DNA of 64,000 nt from NCBI GenBank assembly GCA_963829705.1, contig CAWHJN010000003.1, positions 372,001-436,000 of the forward strand, written 5' to 3'. The notes beneath the pieces were generated by a model. That model was not told the DNA's origin. It did not search any database and worked only from the letters and a program-made list of their open reading frames with translations. The number at the start of each line of letters is the position of its first letter. The stretch's first letter is position 1. This DNA is from CAWHJN01 sp963829705 (GTDB taxonomy: Bacteria; Bacteroidota; Rhodothermia; Rhodothermales; BA12). The position numbers and the translations under genes were made by a program. Shown here piece after piece: positions 35,314 through 42,937 of the stretch.

Positions 35314-35873
35314 GCGCGTGTCTGGCCATAGGTGTACCCGTATTCGACAGCGGCGCGATCATCGTCGTACGTGCGATCGGGGTAGCGCGTGGCGTAGTCA
35401 CGCTGCAAGTCCGTCTGCGCGTCGGCGTAGGAGCGGTCGCGGAAGGTTTCGTGCTGGCCGCGTTCGTAGCCGTAGGTATAGGCGGGCGCGTAGCGGTCGT
35501 AGTCATCGCCGCCGTAAGTGGTGGCGTAATGCTCACGGAAGGCGTCGGCGTAGGCGTCGGAGTCGAGTTCGCCGACATGCTCACGCCGGACGACGTGGCC
35601 GTGCTCGAACACCGTCACGGACGCGCCCGCTTCCTCGTCGGCGGGTGCCGTGAGGTAGACGACGCCGTCGCCAATGGACAGGTCACGGGCAGGATACTCG
35701 GTCCCATCCTCGAGCGTGACGGCGTCCACACGCTCTTCGTCGGTGTCCACGATCATGTCAGAGACGCGCCCCACCTCGTTGCCGTCGGCGTCGAGGGCTG
35801 TGAAGCCACGCACGTCTTGCTCGTCGAACTTAAGTTGCCAATCGTCGGTGGTGCTGAGGGGAATGCGGGACAT
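35310..35873 (-). CDS. PRC-barrel domain protein with Tyr-rich tail
   Basis: The 187-residue product has a PRC-barrel at about 10-95 (VRGFTALDADGNEVGRVSDM, VDAVTLEDGTEYPARDLSIG). A Tyr/Asp/Arg-rich C-terminal tail follows (FREHYATTYGGDDYDRYAPA, YTYGYERGQHETFRDRSYAD). The tail aligns well with the C-terminus of the YsnF protein in the same operon. The Met of MSRIPLSTTDDWQ was chosen; in-frame upstream Mets give Leu/Pro/Trp-rich extensions with no domain. PRC-barrels are found in ribosome maturation and photosynthetic reaction centre proteins and in stress proteins like this one. First gene of the operon. Confidence 0.88.
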   Translation of the reverse strand: MSRIPLSTTDDWQLKFDEQDVRGFTALDADGNEVGRVSDMIVDTDEERVDAVTLEDGTEYPARDLSIGDGVVYLTAPADEEAGASVTVFEHGHVVRREHVGELDSDAYADAFREHYATTYGGDDYDRYAPAYTYGYERGQHETFRDRSYADAQTDLQRDYATRYPDRTYDDDRAAVEYGYTYGQTRA

Positions 35874-36085
35874 GGGGGAATCTGGGATGGGTGAACAGAA
35901 ATGGAAGCACCAGGCGAGCGGTGCGGGTAGGATTCCGGTGCGTGGTACCCAATGTCCGACCGGCGACCCAAAGGGGTTGATCCGACCGAATCTGACCGAT
36001 CCGGCAAGAATGGCGAACAGAACCACAGCGTAACACAACCTTCTGTCTTGCAACGGCTTAACGGTCCAACCATCCCCCCGCACCG

Positions 36086-36973
36086 ATGATCGAATCCGAT
36101 CCTTTCGTGCTCTCCCTGCGCGGTCGCGTGCTCGACTGCCGCCCTTTCGCCGGGCCGCTCGCCTCGGCGGGCGCGCACGTGATGGGCATCCTCAACATCA
36201 CCCCGGATTCGTTCTCGGACGGGGGCCGGCTGGCGACGGTGGATGCCGCGCTGCGGCAGGCCGAGGCGATGCTCCGCGAAGGCGCGCTGCTGCTCGACGT
36301 GGGCGGGGAGAGCACCCGCCCCGGCGCGCCTGCCGTGGACGAGGACGAGGAAAAGCGGCGCGTGCTGCCCGTCGTCGAGGCGCTGGCGGCGCGCTTCCCC
36401 GACGCGCTGCTGTCCATCGACACGTACAAGCCGGGTGTCGCCGAGGCCACGCTGGAACGCGGCGCGCACCTGATCAACGACGTGACGGGCCTGCGCGTAC
36501 ACCCTGAGATGGCGGGCGTAGCGGCGCGCTTCGGAGCCGGGATCGTGGTGATGCACGCGCTCGGGCGCACGGGCGGCCCGGCAGGACCGTCGGAGTACGG
36601 CGAGGTCGTCGAGGACGTCGCCGCGTCGCTCGGCGCGTCGGTGGCGGTTGCCGCAGCGGCGGGCGTGGCGAGCATCGTGGTGGACGCGGGCTTCGGATTC
36701 GGAAAATCGCCCGCGCAGAACATGGCACTCGTCGGCGCGACGGGCGTGCTGCGCGAGCGCCTGCGCCGCCCCGTGCTGCTCGGCGTCTCGCGCAAAAGCA
36801 CCATCGGCGCGTTGCTGGGCCAGCCCGGCATTCCCGCACCCGTCCACGAGCGCCTCTACGGCACGCTCGGCGCGACGGCCCTCGGCGTGCTGCGCGGCGC
36901 CACGCTCGTCCGTACCCACGACGTGCGCCCGACGGTGGAGATGCTGCGGGTGCTGGCTTCGGGGGTGGGGTAG
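36086..36973 (+). CDS. folP: Dihydropteroate synthase
   Basis: The 295-residue product has the DHPS signatures: MGILNITPDSFSDGG at residues 33-47 and LLLDVGGESTRPGAPAV at about 68-84. Also present are SIDTYKPGVAEA, LINDVTGLR, VVDAGFGFGKSP, the C-terminal RKSTIGALLG and the final RTHDV. The enzyme condenses p-aminobenzoate with dihydropterin pyrophosphate in folate synthesis. The usual VMHMxGxP motif reads VVMHALGRTGG, a modest deviation. The gene is followed by cdaA on the same strand, a pairing common in Bacteroidota. No other folate gene is in the window. Confidence 0.96.
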   Translation: MIESDPFVLSLRGRVLDCRPFAGPLASAGAHVMGILNITPDSFSDGGRLATVDAALRQAEAMLREGALLLDVGGESTRPGAPAVDEDEEKRRVLPVVEALAARFPDALLSIDTYKPGVAEATLERGAHLINDVTGLRVHPEMAGVAARFGAGIVVMHALGRTGGPAGPSEYGEVVEDVAASLGASVAVAAAAGVASIVVDAGFGFGKSPAQNMALVGATGVLRERLRRPVLLGVSRKSTIGALLGQPGIPAPVHERLYGTLGATALGVLRGATLVRTHDVRPTVEMLRVLASGVG

Positions 36974-37064
36974 CGCAGAATGGAAGCAGGTACAGGGTAC
37001 TTCGAACCCCATGCCTCAGCATACCAGTCAACAGCGAACGCAGTGAGCCCCTCCTTCCCCGTCG

Positions 37065-37071
37065 TACTTTG
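37065..37071 (+). promoter_or_regulatory. Possible -7 box upstream of cdaA
   Basis: TACTTTG lies 25 bp before the GTG start of cdaA and resembles TAnnTTTG with one base less in the spacer. Confidence 0.35.
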
Positions 37072-37096
37072 GCGCTGATCTTCAGCCCTGCCGCCC

Positions 37097-37903
37097 GTGA
37101 CTCTGTTCGAATGGCTTTTCGACATCATCCGCCCGGTGGATGTGCTGGAGATCGCGCTGGTGGCGTTTATCCTGTACCGCCTCTACCGCCTCATGCGCGG
37201 CACGATTGCGGTTCAGATCGCGCTCGGGCTGCTGGCGCTCTTCGTGGTGCAGGTGGTCGTGGCCGCGCTCGACATGACGATCCTGACGGCGTTCTTCTCG
37301 TCGCTTTCGGGCGTGTTCGTCATCGCCATCATCGTGCTGTTCCAGCCCGAACTGAGGCGGCTGCTGCTGTTGCTCGGCCAGAATCCCCTCATCCGCAACC
37401 TCATGCGCCCACAGGCCGCCTACGACGTGCTCGACGAGGTCGTGGCGGCGGCGGTCGAGATGAGCGCGCTGCACATGGGCGCGCTCATCGCCTTCGAGCG
37501 CACCACGGGCCTGCGCTCCTACGCCGAGACGGGCACGCTGCTACGTGCCAACCTCGACCACGAACTGCTCGTCACCATTTTCTATGGCAAGAACCCCCTC
37601 CACGACGGCGCGGTGATCGTGCGGAACGGCCTCATCGAAGCCGCCCGGTGCATCCTGCCCGTCACGCAGCGCATCGACCTCGACGCCCAGCTCGGCCTGC
37701 GCCACCGGGCCGCCATCGGCCTGTCGGAGCAGACGGACGCCTTCGTGATCGTGGTGTCGGAGGAGACGGGGCAGATCTCGGTGGCGTGGAACGGCGAGCT
37801 GTTGCGCAACCTCACGGGCGAATCGCTGGGCGCGTATCTTAGCGAAGCCCTCGGCATCGAGCGTGCCGACGACCGGCCGGAACTGGTGAGCGAGAACGTG
37901 TGA
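37097..37903 (+). CDS. cdaA: Diadenylate cyclase CdaA (c-di-AMP synthase)
   Basis: The 268-residue product has two or three N-terminal transmembrane helices (about 15-85; LEIALVAFILYRLYRLM, IALGLLALFVVQVVVAALD) followed by a DAC (DisA-N) domain. Catalytic motifs are intact: Asp170-Gly171-Ala172 (NPLHDGAVIV) and Arg202-His203-Arg204 (GLRHRAAIGLSE). It joins two ATP into cyclic di-AMP at the inner membrane; this nucleotide controls K+ transport and osmotic state in many bacteria, and the window also has a TrkH channel. Start is GTG. It follows folP and precedes pcm, with a hairpin in between. Confidence 0.95.
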   Translation: MTLFEWLFDIIRPVDVLEIALVAFILYRLYRLMRGTIAVQIALGLLALFVVQVVVAALDMTILTAFFSSLSGVFVIAIIVLFQPELRRLLLLLGQNPLIRNLMRPQAAYDVLDEVVAAAVEMSALHMGALIAFERTTGLRSYAETGTLLRANLDHELLVTIFYGKNPLHDGAVIVRNGLIEAARCILPVTQRIDLDAQLGLRHRAAIGLSEQTDAFVIVVSEETGQISVAWNGELLRNLTGESLGAYLSEALGIERADDRPELVSENV

Positions 37904-37924
37904 CGAGGCGCGCGCCGTTGGCTG

Positions 37925-37955
37925 AGGGTTGGTTTGTTGATGGTGGACCAACCCT
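37925..37955 (+). terminator. Hairpin after cdaA
   Basis: AGGGTTGGT (37925-37933) pairs perfectly with ACCAACCCT (37947-37955), 21 bp after the cdaA stop. Loop 13 nt, no T-run. Similar GGTTGG/CCAACC hairpins occur at 53910 and 60428. Confidence 0.45.
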
Positions 37956-37985
37956 GCCAACCAACACACCCAACTCCCCCGGTCC

Positions 37986-38630
37986 ATGCAGGACGAGGAT
38001 CTGTATTACACCCGGCGGCGCAAAGCGCTGCTGAACGAACTCCGCAAAAAGGGCATCGAGAACGAGCACGTGCTCGCCGCGCTGGCCCGCGTGCCGCGCC
38101 ACCGCTTCGTGGACACCGCGCTGCGCCACCGCGCCTACCGCGACGAGGCCCTGCCCATCGGCCTCAACCAGACCATCTCGCAGCCCTACACCGTCGCCTA
38201 CCAGACGTCGCTGCTCAAGGTGCAGCCGGGCGACCGGGTGCTGGAGGTCGGCACGGGCAGCGGCTTTCAAGCCGCCGTGCTCGCCGAGATGGGCACGCGC
38301 GTGTTCTCCATCGAGCGCCACGAAAAGCTCTACGTGCAGACGACGGCGCTGCTCGAAAAGATGGGCTACCGCATCGAGACGCGCTGCGGCGACGGCACGC
38401 TGGGCTGGCCCGAGAAGGCTCCCTTCGACGCCATCCTGGTGACGGCGGGCGGCCAGCACGTGCCGCAACCGCTGCTCGACCAGCTCCGGCAGCCGGGCGG
38501 CAGGCTCGTCATCCCCGTCGGTTCCGCCGAGCAGCAGACGATGCTCCGCATCACCCGCACCGGGCCGGACACGTTCGAGCAGGAAGCCCTCGACGCCTGC
38601 CGCTTCGTGCCGCTCATCGGCGAGGGATGA
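37986..38630 (+). CDS. pcm: Protein-L-isoaspartate O-methyltransferase
   Basis: The 214-residue product has the PCMT layout: an N-terminal helical part (LLNELRKKGIENEHVLAALA, VPRHRFVDTAL), the isoaspartyl-binding QTISQPYTVAYQTSLL, and the SAM-binding loop VLEVGTGSGFQAAVLAE at about 85-102. The C-terminal block FDAILVTAGGQHVPQPLLDQ and GGRLVIPVG complete the family pattern. It transfers methyl from SAM to isoaspartyl residues to start repair of aged proteins. It follows cdaA after 82 bp that contain a hairpin, so it may be a separate unit. Confidence 0.95.
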   Translation: MQDEDLYYTRRRKALLNELRKKGIENEHVLAALARVPRHRFVDTALRHRAYRDEALPIGLNQTISQPYTVAYQTSLLKVQPGDRVLEVGTGSGFQAAVLAEMGTRVFSIERHEKLYVQTTALLEKMGYRIETRCGDGTLGWPEKAPFDAILVTAGGQHVPQPLLDQLRQPGGRLVIPVGSAEQQTMLRITRTGPDTFEQEALDACRFVPLIGEG

Positions 38631-38739
38631 GCAAGGCGCGCCAAAGTACACCCGAGATTGGCAGTAATTTCACGAATATGCAGATGCCTTGGCGCCACCA
38701 CCGAAGGTCTCGAATCATCACAAACAAACTTCACGAGCC

Positions 38740-39550
38740 ATGAAGACCCTATCTGTCCTCCTTGCGCTGCTGCTACCCTTATTCTTGGATGTGGCACATC
38801 AACCCCGCCCATAATTGAGATGACGCTACCAAGATTGCTTTTATCTCAGAATATTTCAGCAGCGTGAACGATCTCACAAAATCGACTCGTCTCTCAATGC
38901 ATTATTAGGTACAGACTTCATCTTTTTAATCAGTGGCGCAATACTTACTCTTCCAACCCGGATATGACACCTTTAATAGGCAAAAATTCTTCACTTGTCA
39001 CCAATTCAGAATATGCCAACGTTTCGTCTCGAAAATCTAAACGGGTTTCTGAATCTCCTTTTCCATATTATATAAGTAGATGGGATAGCACATCCGATTC
39101 CTGTCAAGGCCAACGTGAGGCGGATGTAAGACTGAAAAGCACACTGTCCACGCGCCGCGTCACGGTGTATCCGGTGCTGACGTGCAAAGCCGAGATTCAA
39201 TGGAGTCCATTCGTCCGCAACGCCGTGGTGGAATGGGATCTGACACTGACAAGTAAGCAGGCGACAGAAGTCGCTATCAAGTCGGGCGAGCGTTTGTCTA
39301 CCGCCAGTTCACCCATGACACTGCTGGACACAACGAGTTGGTACAGCGCGACAGGTGCGGATTCCCTCTATTTCTTTCTACAGCGCCTGCACGTCCTCTG
39401 AAAACGGGTGTTTTCGCCGCCGTCGCGAAAGCGAGCGCTCACTTCCAGATGGCCACGGAATCCGGCGAGGGGTCGAGCGCTGAGTTTGGGGTCTTCCAAT
39501 CTGACAGCGACATCTCATCCGACTGGATCGCGTGCGCGGTGGACCGCTGA
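38740..39550 (+). pseudogene. Frameshifted lipoprotein gene of unknown family, lower GC
   Basis: ATG at 38740 opens MKTLSVLLALLLP. Five missing bases, each at a short homopolymer or doublet (CCC 38776-38778, G 38819, AAAA 38878-38881, CCC 38957-38959, TTT 39375-39377), explain all frame changes. Adding one base at each gives a continuous frame of about 270 residues ending in the TGA at 39548-39550. The repaired start reads ...LPLILGCGTSTPPII, a lipobox with Cys18. The body includes DDATKIAFISEYFSSVNDLT, GTDFIFLISGAILTLPT and CKAEIQWSPFVRNAVVEWDL. No family recognised. GC is clearly lower than around (38881-38940: 24 of 60 bases are G or C), suggesting transfer. All errors being missing bases points to sequencing error. 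Confidence 0.6.
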
Positions 39551-39587
39551 CCTGTTCTGCTGACTTCTGCTGTTCTACTTTGCTCTT

Positions 39588-40163
39588 ATGAACACGCTTT
39601 ACTGGGTGGCCCTGCTCGTCGGCGGCTTTTTCGTGCTGCTATCGCTTTTCGGCGGTGATGCCGACGCCGACGTGGACGCGGACGTGGAGGTTGATGCCGA
39701 CCTCCACGGGCCGGGAGCCGGGGCCGGGCTCATCGACCTGATTTCGCTCCGGACGATCTTTCTGTTCGCCGCGTTTTTCGGGCTTACGGGCGTGCTGTTC
39801 GCGTGGCAGGACGCGGGCGAGCCGTTCACGGCTATCGTCGCCTCGGCGATGGGACTCGTGGCCGGGCTGGGCGGCTCGTACGTCATCAAGCGCGTCGCGC
39901 ACGCGGACGTGTCGAGCACCGTCACGACGGACGATTTGCGGGGCAAGACGGCGCGGGTGCAACTGCCCTTCGAGCCGGGCGAGCGCGGCACGGTCACCGT
40001 TGTCGCGCGCGGCACCCGGATGAAGCTCATCGCCCGCCCGTTCGACGCGTCCGAGGGCGCGTTTGCGCCGGGCGAGGAGGTCGTGATCGTGCGGATGGAC
40101 GGGCGCGTGGCCGAGGTCGTCCGCCCCGGCGGTGCGCTGCCATCGCTGCCTGAAATAGAATGA
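39588..40163 (+). CDS. NfeD/YqiJ-like membrane protein (locus 2)
   Basis: The 191-residue product has an N-terminal helix (YWVALLVGGFFVLLSLF), an Asp-rich loop (GGDADADVDADVEVDADL), two further helices (TIFLFAAFFGLTGVLFAW; AIVASAMGLVAGLGGSYVI), and a C-terminal OB-like domain (LRGKTARVQLPFEPGERGTV to VVIVRMDGRVAEVV). The layout, including the acidic loop, matches the first NfeD-like gene at 28929. Its stop overlaps the start of the DUF3667 gene by 4 nt (ATGA). A TACTTTG box ends 5 bp before the ATG, which would imply a leaderless mRNA if it is used. Confidence 0.8.
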   Translation: MNTLYWVALLVGGFFVLLSLFGGDADADVDADVEVDADLHGPGAGAGLIDLISLRTIFLFAAFFGLTGVLFAWQDAGEPFTAIVASAMGLVAGLGGSYVIKRVAHADVSSTVTTDDLRGKTARVQLPFEPGERGTVTVVARGTRMKLIARPFDASEGAFAPGEEVVIVRMDGRVAEVVRPGGALPSLPEIE

Positions 40164-41071
40164 GCGCCGAGGCAGAAGCTCCCGCCTGCCCGTCGTGCGG
40201 TACGGCGTTTCGAGGCGCCTACTGCCACGACTGCGGCGAGAAAAAGCTGGACGAAGGCGACCGCACGTTCCGCCATTTTCTGGGCGACGCCTTCGGCACG
40301 CTCACCAACATCGACGGGACGCTGTGGCGCTCGTTTCGGTTGCTGCTCGTGAAGCCCGGTGCCCTTACGCTGGCCTACATCCAGGGCGAGCGCAAGCCGC
40401 ACCTGACGCCCTTCCGTGTTTTCCTCTTGTGCAACCTGGTCTACTTTTTCGCGCAGCCATTCACGGGCTACAGCGGCTTCAACACCACGCTGGAATCGCA
40501 GCGCACGCGGCAGTTTTACAGCCAGTTCGCACACATCGACGCGCGCGTGCGGCACCGGATCGGCGCGGAGAAACTGGGCGAGGCGGCGTACGCGGCACGC
40601 TACGAATCGTACAAAGAACGCTTCGACGCGCGCAGCAGCGCGTACGCCCGCACACTGATTTTCCTGCTCATCCCGCTCTACGCGCTCGCGCTCAAGGCCG
40701 TGCTGCCGCGCCGCCTCTACGCCGATCACGTCGTGCTAGCCGCGCATTTTCTGGCGTGGCAACTGCTGGTCGTGATGTCGGCGTTTCTGTTTTTCTACCA
40801 GTTCGCGCTGTACGACGTGGTGGAACGGTTGCCTCCCTTCGTGGCCCATCATATCCACGAGCACATCGCATCCCTGCTGCTGGCGGTGTACCTGTACCTG
40901 ATGCTGCGACGTGCGTTCGGGTTGCCGAGTAAAGCGGCGCTGTGGCGCACCGTCGTGCTGCAAGGCATGTCGCTTCTGCTGCTGCCCGCGCTGTTCGTAC
41001 TCGCCACGCTCGCCTACCGCTTTCTGTTGTTCTGGGTCGCGTTTGCGACGACGCCGGTGCCGGGCGGCTGA
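40160..41071 (+). CDS. DUF3667 membrane protein with N-terminal zinc ribbon
   Basis: The 303-residue product opens with a treble-clef-like zinc ribbon CPSCGTAFRGAYCHDCGEKK, then FRHFLGDAFGTLTNIDGTLW, the hallmark of DUF3667 proteins. Four to five transmembrane helices follow at about 165-300 (TLIFLLIPLYALALKAVL; LAWQLLVVMSAFLFFYQFAL; HIASLLLAVYLYLML; GMSLLLLPALFVLATLAY). Function of the family is unknown. It overlaps the NfeD-like gene by 4 nt and precedes a flotillin-like gene by 125 bp, so it may be part of a membrane-domain locus. A 7-bp hairpin follows the stop. Confidence 0.85.
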   Translation: MSAEAEAPACPSCGTAFRGAYCHDCGEKKLDEGDRTFRHFLGDAFGTLTNIDGTLWRSFRLLLVKPGALTLAYIQGERKPHLTPFRVFLLCNLVYFFAQPFTGYSGFNTTLESQRTRQFYSQFAHIDARVRHRIGAEKLGEAAYAARYESYKERFDARSSAYARTLIFLLIPLYALALKAVLPRRLYADHVVLAAHFLAWQLLVVMSAFLFFYQFALYDVVERLPPFVAHHIHEHIASLLLAVYLYLMLRRAFGLPSKAALWRTVVLQGMSLLLLPALFVLATLAYRFLLFWVAFATTPVPGG

Positions 41072-41073
41072 AA

Positions 41074-41089
41074 GCGCGCAACTGCGCGC
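41074..41089 (+). terminator. Compact hairpin after the DUF3667 gene
   Basis: GCGCGCA-AC-TGCGCGC begins 2 bp after the stop codon. No T-run. It may uncouple the flotillin-like gene downstream. Confidence 0.4.
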
Positions 41090-41196
41090 GAGTCCTGCCG
41101 TTGACGAATGTGTTACGTCGTTCCGGTTTCCGCGCAGACGTGCCACGGTACGCTCCTACTTCCGCGTTCCGACTCTCCACCTCCGACCTTCCCCTC

Positions 41197-42459
41197 ATGG
41201 ACATCCTCACCATCGCCGGCATCCTCATCGTTCTGATTCTGGTGCTCGCGCTCTTCATCAAGGCCAACCTCAAAATCTGCCAGCCCAACGAGGTGCTGAT
41301 TTTCTCGGGCCGTCAGCGCACGTTGCCCGACGGCTCGTCGGTGGGCTACCGGGTCATCAAAGGCGGGCGCGGCTTCCGGATTCCCGTGTTCGAGGAGGTG
41401 GACCGGTTGCGGCTCAACACCATTCCCATCGACCTGTCGGTGACGAATGCGTACTCGAAGGGCGGCATCCCGCTCCAAGTGCGCGCCATCGCCAACGTCA
41501 AAATCGCCTCGTCCGAGCCTGAACTGAACAACGCCGTCGAGCGCCTGCTGGGCAAAAACCAGGACGAGGTGATGATGATCGCCAAGGAGACGCTGGAAGG
41601 CAACCTGCGCGGCGTGCTCGCCACGCTGACGCCCGAGGAGGTCAACGAGGACCGGCTGAAGTTCGCCAAAGAACTGTTGGACGAAGCCGACAACGACCTC
41701 TCTGCCCTCGGCCTGCACCTCGACACGCTCAAGATCCAGTCGGTGGACGACGACCGGGGCTACCTCAACGCCATCGGGCGGCAGCAGACGGCGCACATCA
41801 TCGCGGCTGCCGAGGTCGTGGAGGCGCAGCGCATGGAGCAGGCGCGCGTGGCCGAGGCGAGCGCCAACAAAAACATCGCCGAGGCCGAGAACGAAGTCCG
41901 CATCGTGCGGGCGCAGCTGGCGGCGCAGTCCGAGGCCGAGGAGGCGCGCGTGGGGGTGGCGGCGAGCTTGGCGAAGGCGATTGCCGAGCAGGAGTTGGCC
42001 GAGCAGGAGGTGCTGCTGGCCGAAAAGCGGCAGCGTGCCGAAATCGTCGTGCGGGCCGAGGCCGAGCGGCGGGCGAAAGAGGAGAATGCCATCGGCGATG
42101 CCGCCCGCATTCTCGAAAGCGGCAAGGCCGAGGTCGAAATCCTCACCCGGAAACTCGAACTGTGGAAAAACGCCGGATCAGACGCCGAGCAACTCTTCCT
42201 CATCCAGATGCTGCCAGACATCATGAAGGAAGTCCTCAAAACCGTCGATCACCTCAAAATCGACAAGCTCACCGTCGTCGACAGCGGCAACGGCACGGGC
42301 GTACCGAACGTGATGCACCAGATCGCCGGCGCCACGCCCGCGCTCCTCGAAAGCCTCAAAGCCACGACGGGCGTGGACATCGCCGGGATGCTGAGCCGGG
42401 CAGGCGACGCGGCGGGCAATAGGCGCAAACCCATCGGTGACGGCGACGGCGAGGGATAG
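41197..42459 (+). CDS. Flotillin/SPFH family protein (locus 2)
   Basis: The 420-residue product has an N-terminal membrane segment (ILTIAGILIVLILVLALFIK), an SPFH/band-7 domain at about 30-200 (LKICQPNEVLIFSGRQRTLP, GRGFRIPVFEEVDRLRLNTI, VRAIANVKIASSEPELNNAV), a coiled-coil rich in Ala/Glu/Arg at about 205-330, and a C-terminal part (QMLPDIMKEVLKTVDHLKID, KLTVVDSGNGTGVPNVMHQ). The LTVVDSGNG phrase near the end is typical of flotillins. It is shorter than the flotillin at 29571 and closer to FloA/FloT-like forms. The ATG at 41197 is chosen because the in-frame upstream extension is Arg/Ser-rich. The NfeD-like and DUF3667 genes precede it. Confidence 0.9.
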   Translation: MDILTIAGILIVLILVLALFIKANLKICQPNEVLIFSGRQRTLPDGSSVGYRVIKGGRGFRIPVFEEVDRLRLNTIPIDLSVTNAYSKGGIPLQVRAIANVKIASSEPELNNAVERLLGKNQDEVMMIAKETLEGNLRGVLATLTPEEVNEDRLKFAKELLDEADNDLSALGLHLDTLKIQSVDDDRGYLNAIGRQQTAHIIAAAEVVEAQRMEQARVAEASANKNIAEAENEVRIVRAQLAAQSEAEEARVGVAASLAKAIAEQELAEQEVLLAEKRQRAEIVVRAEAERRAKEENAIGDAARILESGKAEVEILTRKLELWKNAGSDAEQLFLIQMLPDIMKEVLKTVDHLKIDKLTVVDSGNGTGVPNVMHQIAGATPALLESLKATTGVDIAGMLSRAGDAAGNRRKPIGDGDGEG

Positions 42460-42488
42460 CCTTTCACCACAAATAGTCCACGACAGCG

Positions 42489-42911
42489 ATGAACATCCGC
42501 GCGCAGGTCGTAAACGAGAAGGGCATCCACCGGGTGACGCTGGCGACAGACGAAAGCGCCCATGCCCTCGACATCCCGCCTAAAGCGAGCGGCTTCGGTT
42601 CGAGCGCCAACGGGGGCGAACTGCTCTTTCTGGCGCTGGCGACATGCTACTGCAACGACGTGTACCGCGAAGCCGCCCGGCAAAGCATCACCGTCGAAAA
42701 GGTCGAAGTGGAGGTCGAAGGTGCGTTTGGCGGCGTGGGCGAACCGGCCACCCACGTCACCTATCGCGCGCGTGTCGTAGCGCGGGGAAGCACCGAGGAC
42801 GAGGTGCGGGCGCTGCTCCACCACACCGACAGCGTAGCAGAGATTCAGAACACCTTGCGCCAGGGCGTCGCAGTTCGGCTGTCGGGCGTAGACGTGGAGA
42901 TCGTGCGCTGA
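42489..42911 (+). CDS. OsmC family protein
   Basis: The 140-residue product matches OsmC/Ohr-like folds: ASGFGSSANGGELLFLALAT then CYCNDVYREAARQ with Cys53 and Cys55, followed by VEKVEVEVEGAFGGVGEPAT and the C-terminal VRALLHHTDSVAEIQNTLRQ. Classical OsmC/Ohr peroxidases use one Cys here plus a second near residue 125; no distal Cys is present, so peroxidase activity is uncertain and this may be a YhfA-like subgroup. It starts 29 bp after the flotillin-like gene and may share its transcript. Confidence 0.85.
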   Translation: MNIRAQVVNEKGIHRVTLATDESAHALDIPPKASGFGSSANGGELLFLALATCYCNDVYREAARQSITVEKVEVEVEGAFGGVGEPATHVTYRARVVARGSTEDEVRALLHHTDSVAEIQNTLRQGVAVRLSGVDVEIVR

Positions 42912-42937
42912 CCCACGACGGCGCGAAGCTCATGCGC

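Noticed and set aside
38740..39550. Mobile element or toxin-antitoxin in the low-GC patch
   Set aside because: No transposase, integrase, inverted ends or small paired genes; a single lipoprotein frame explains it.
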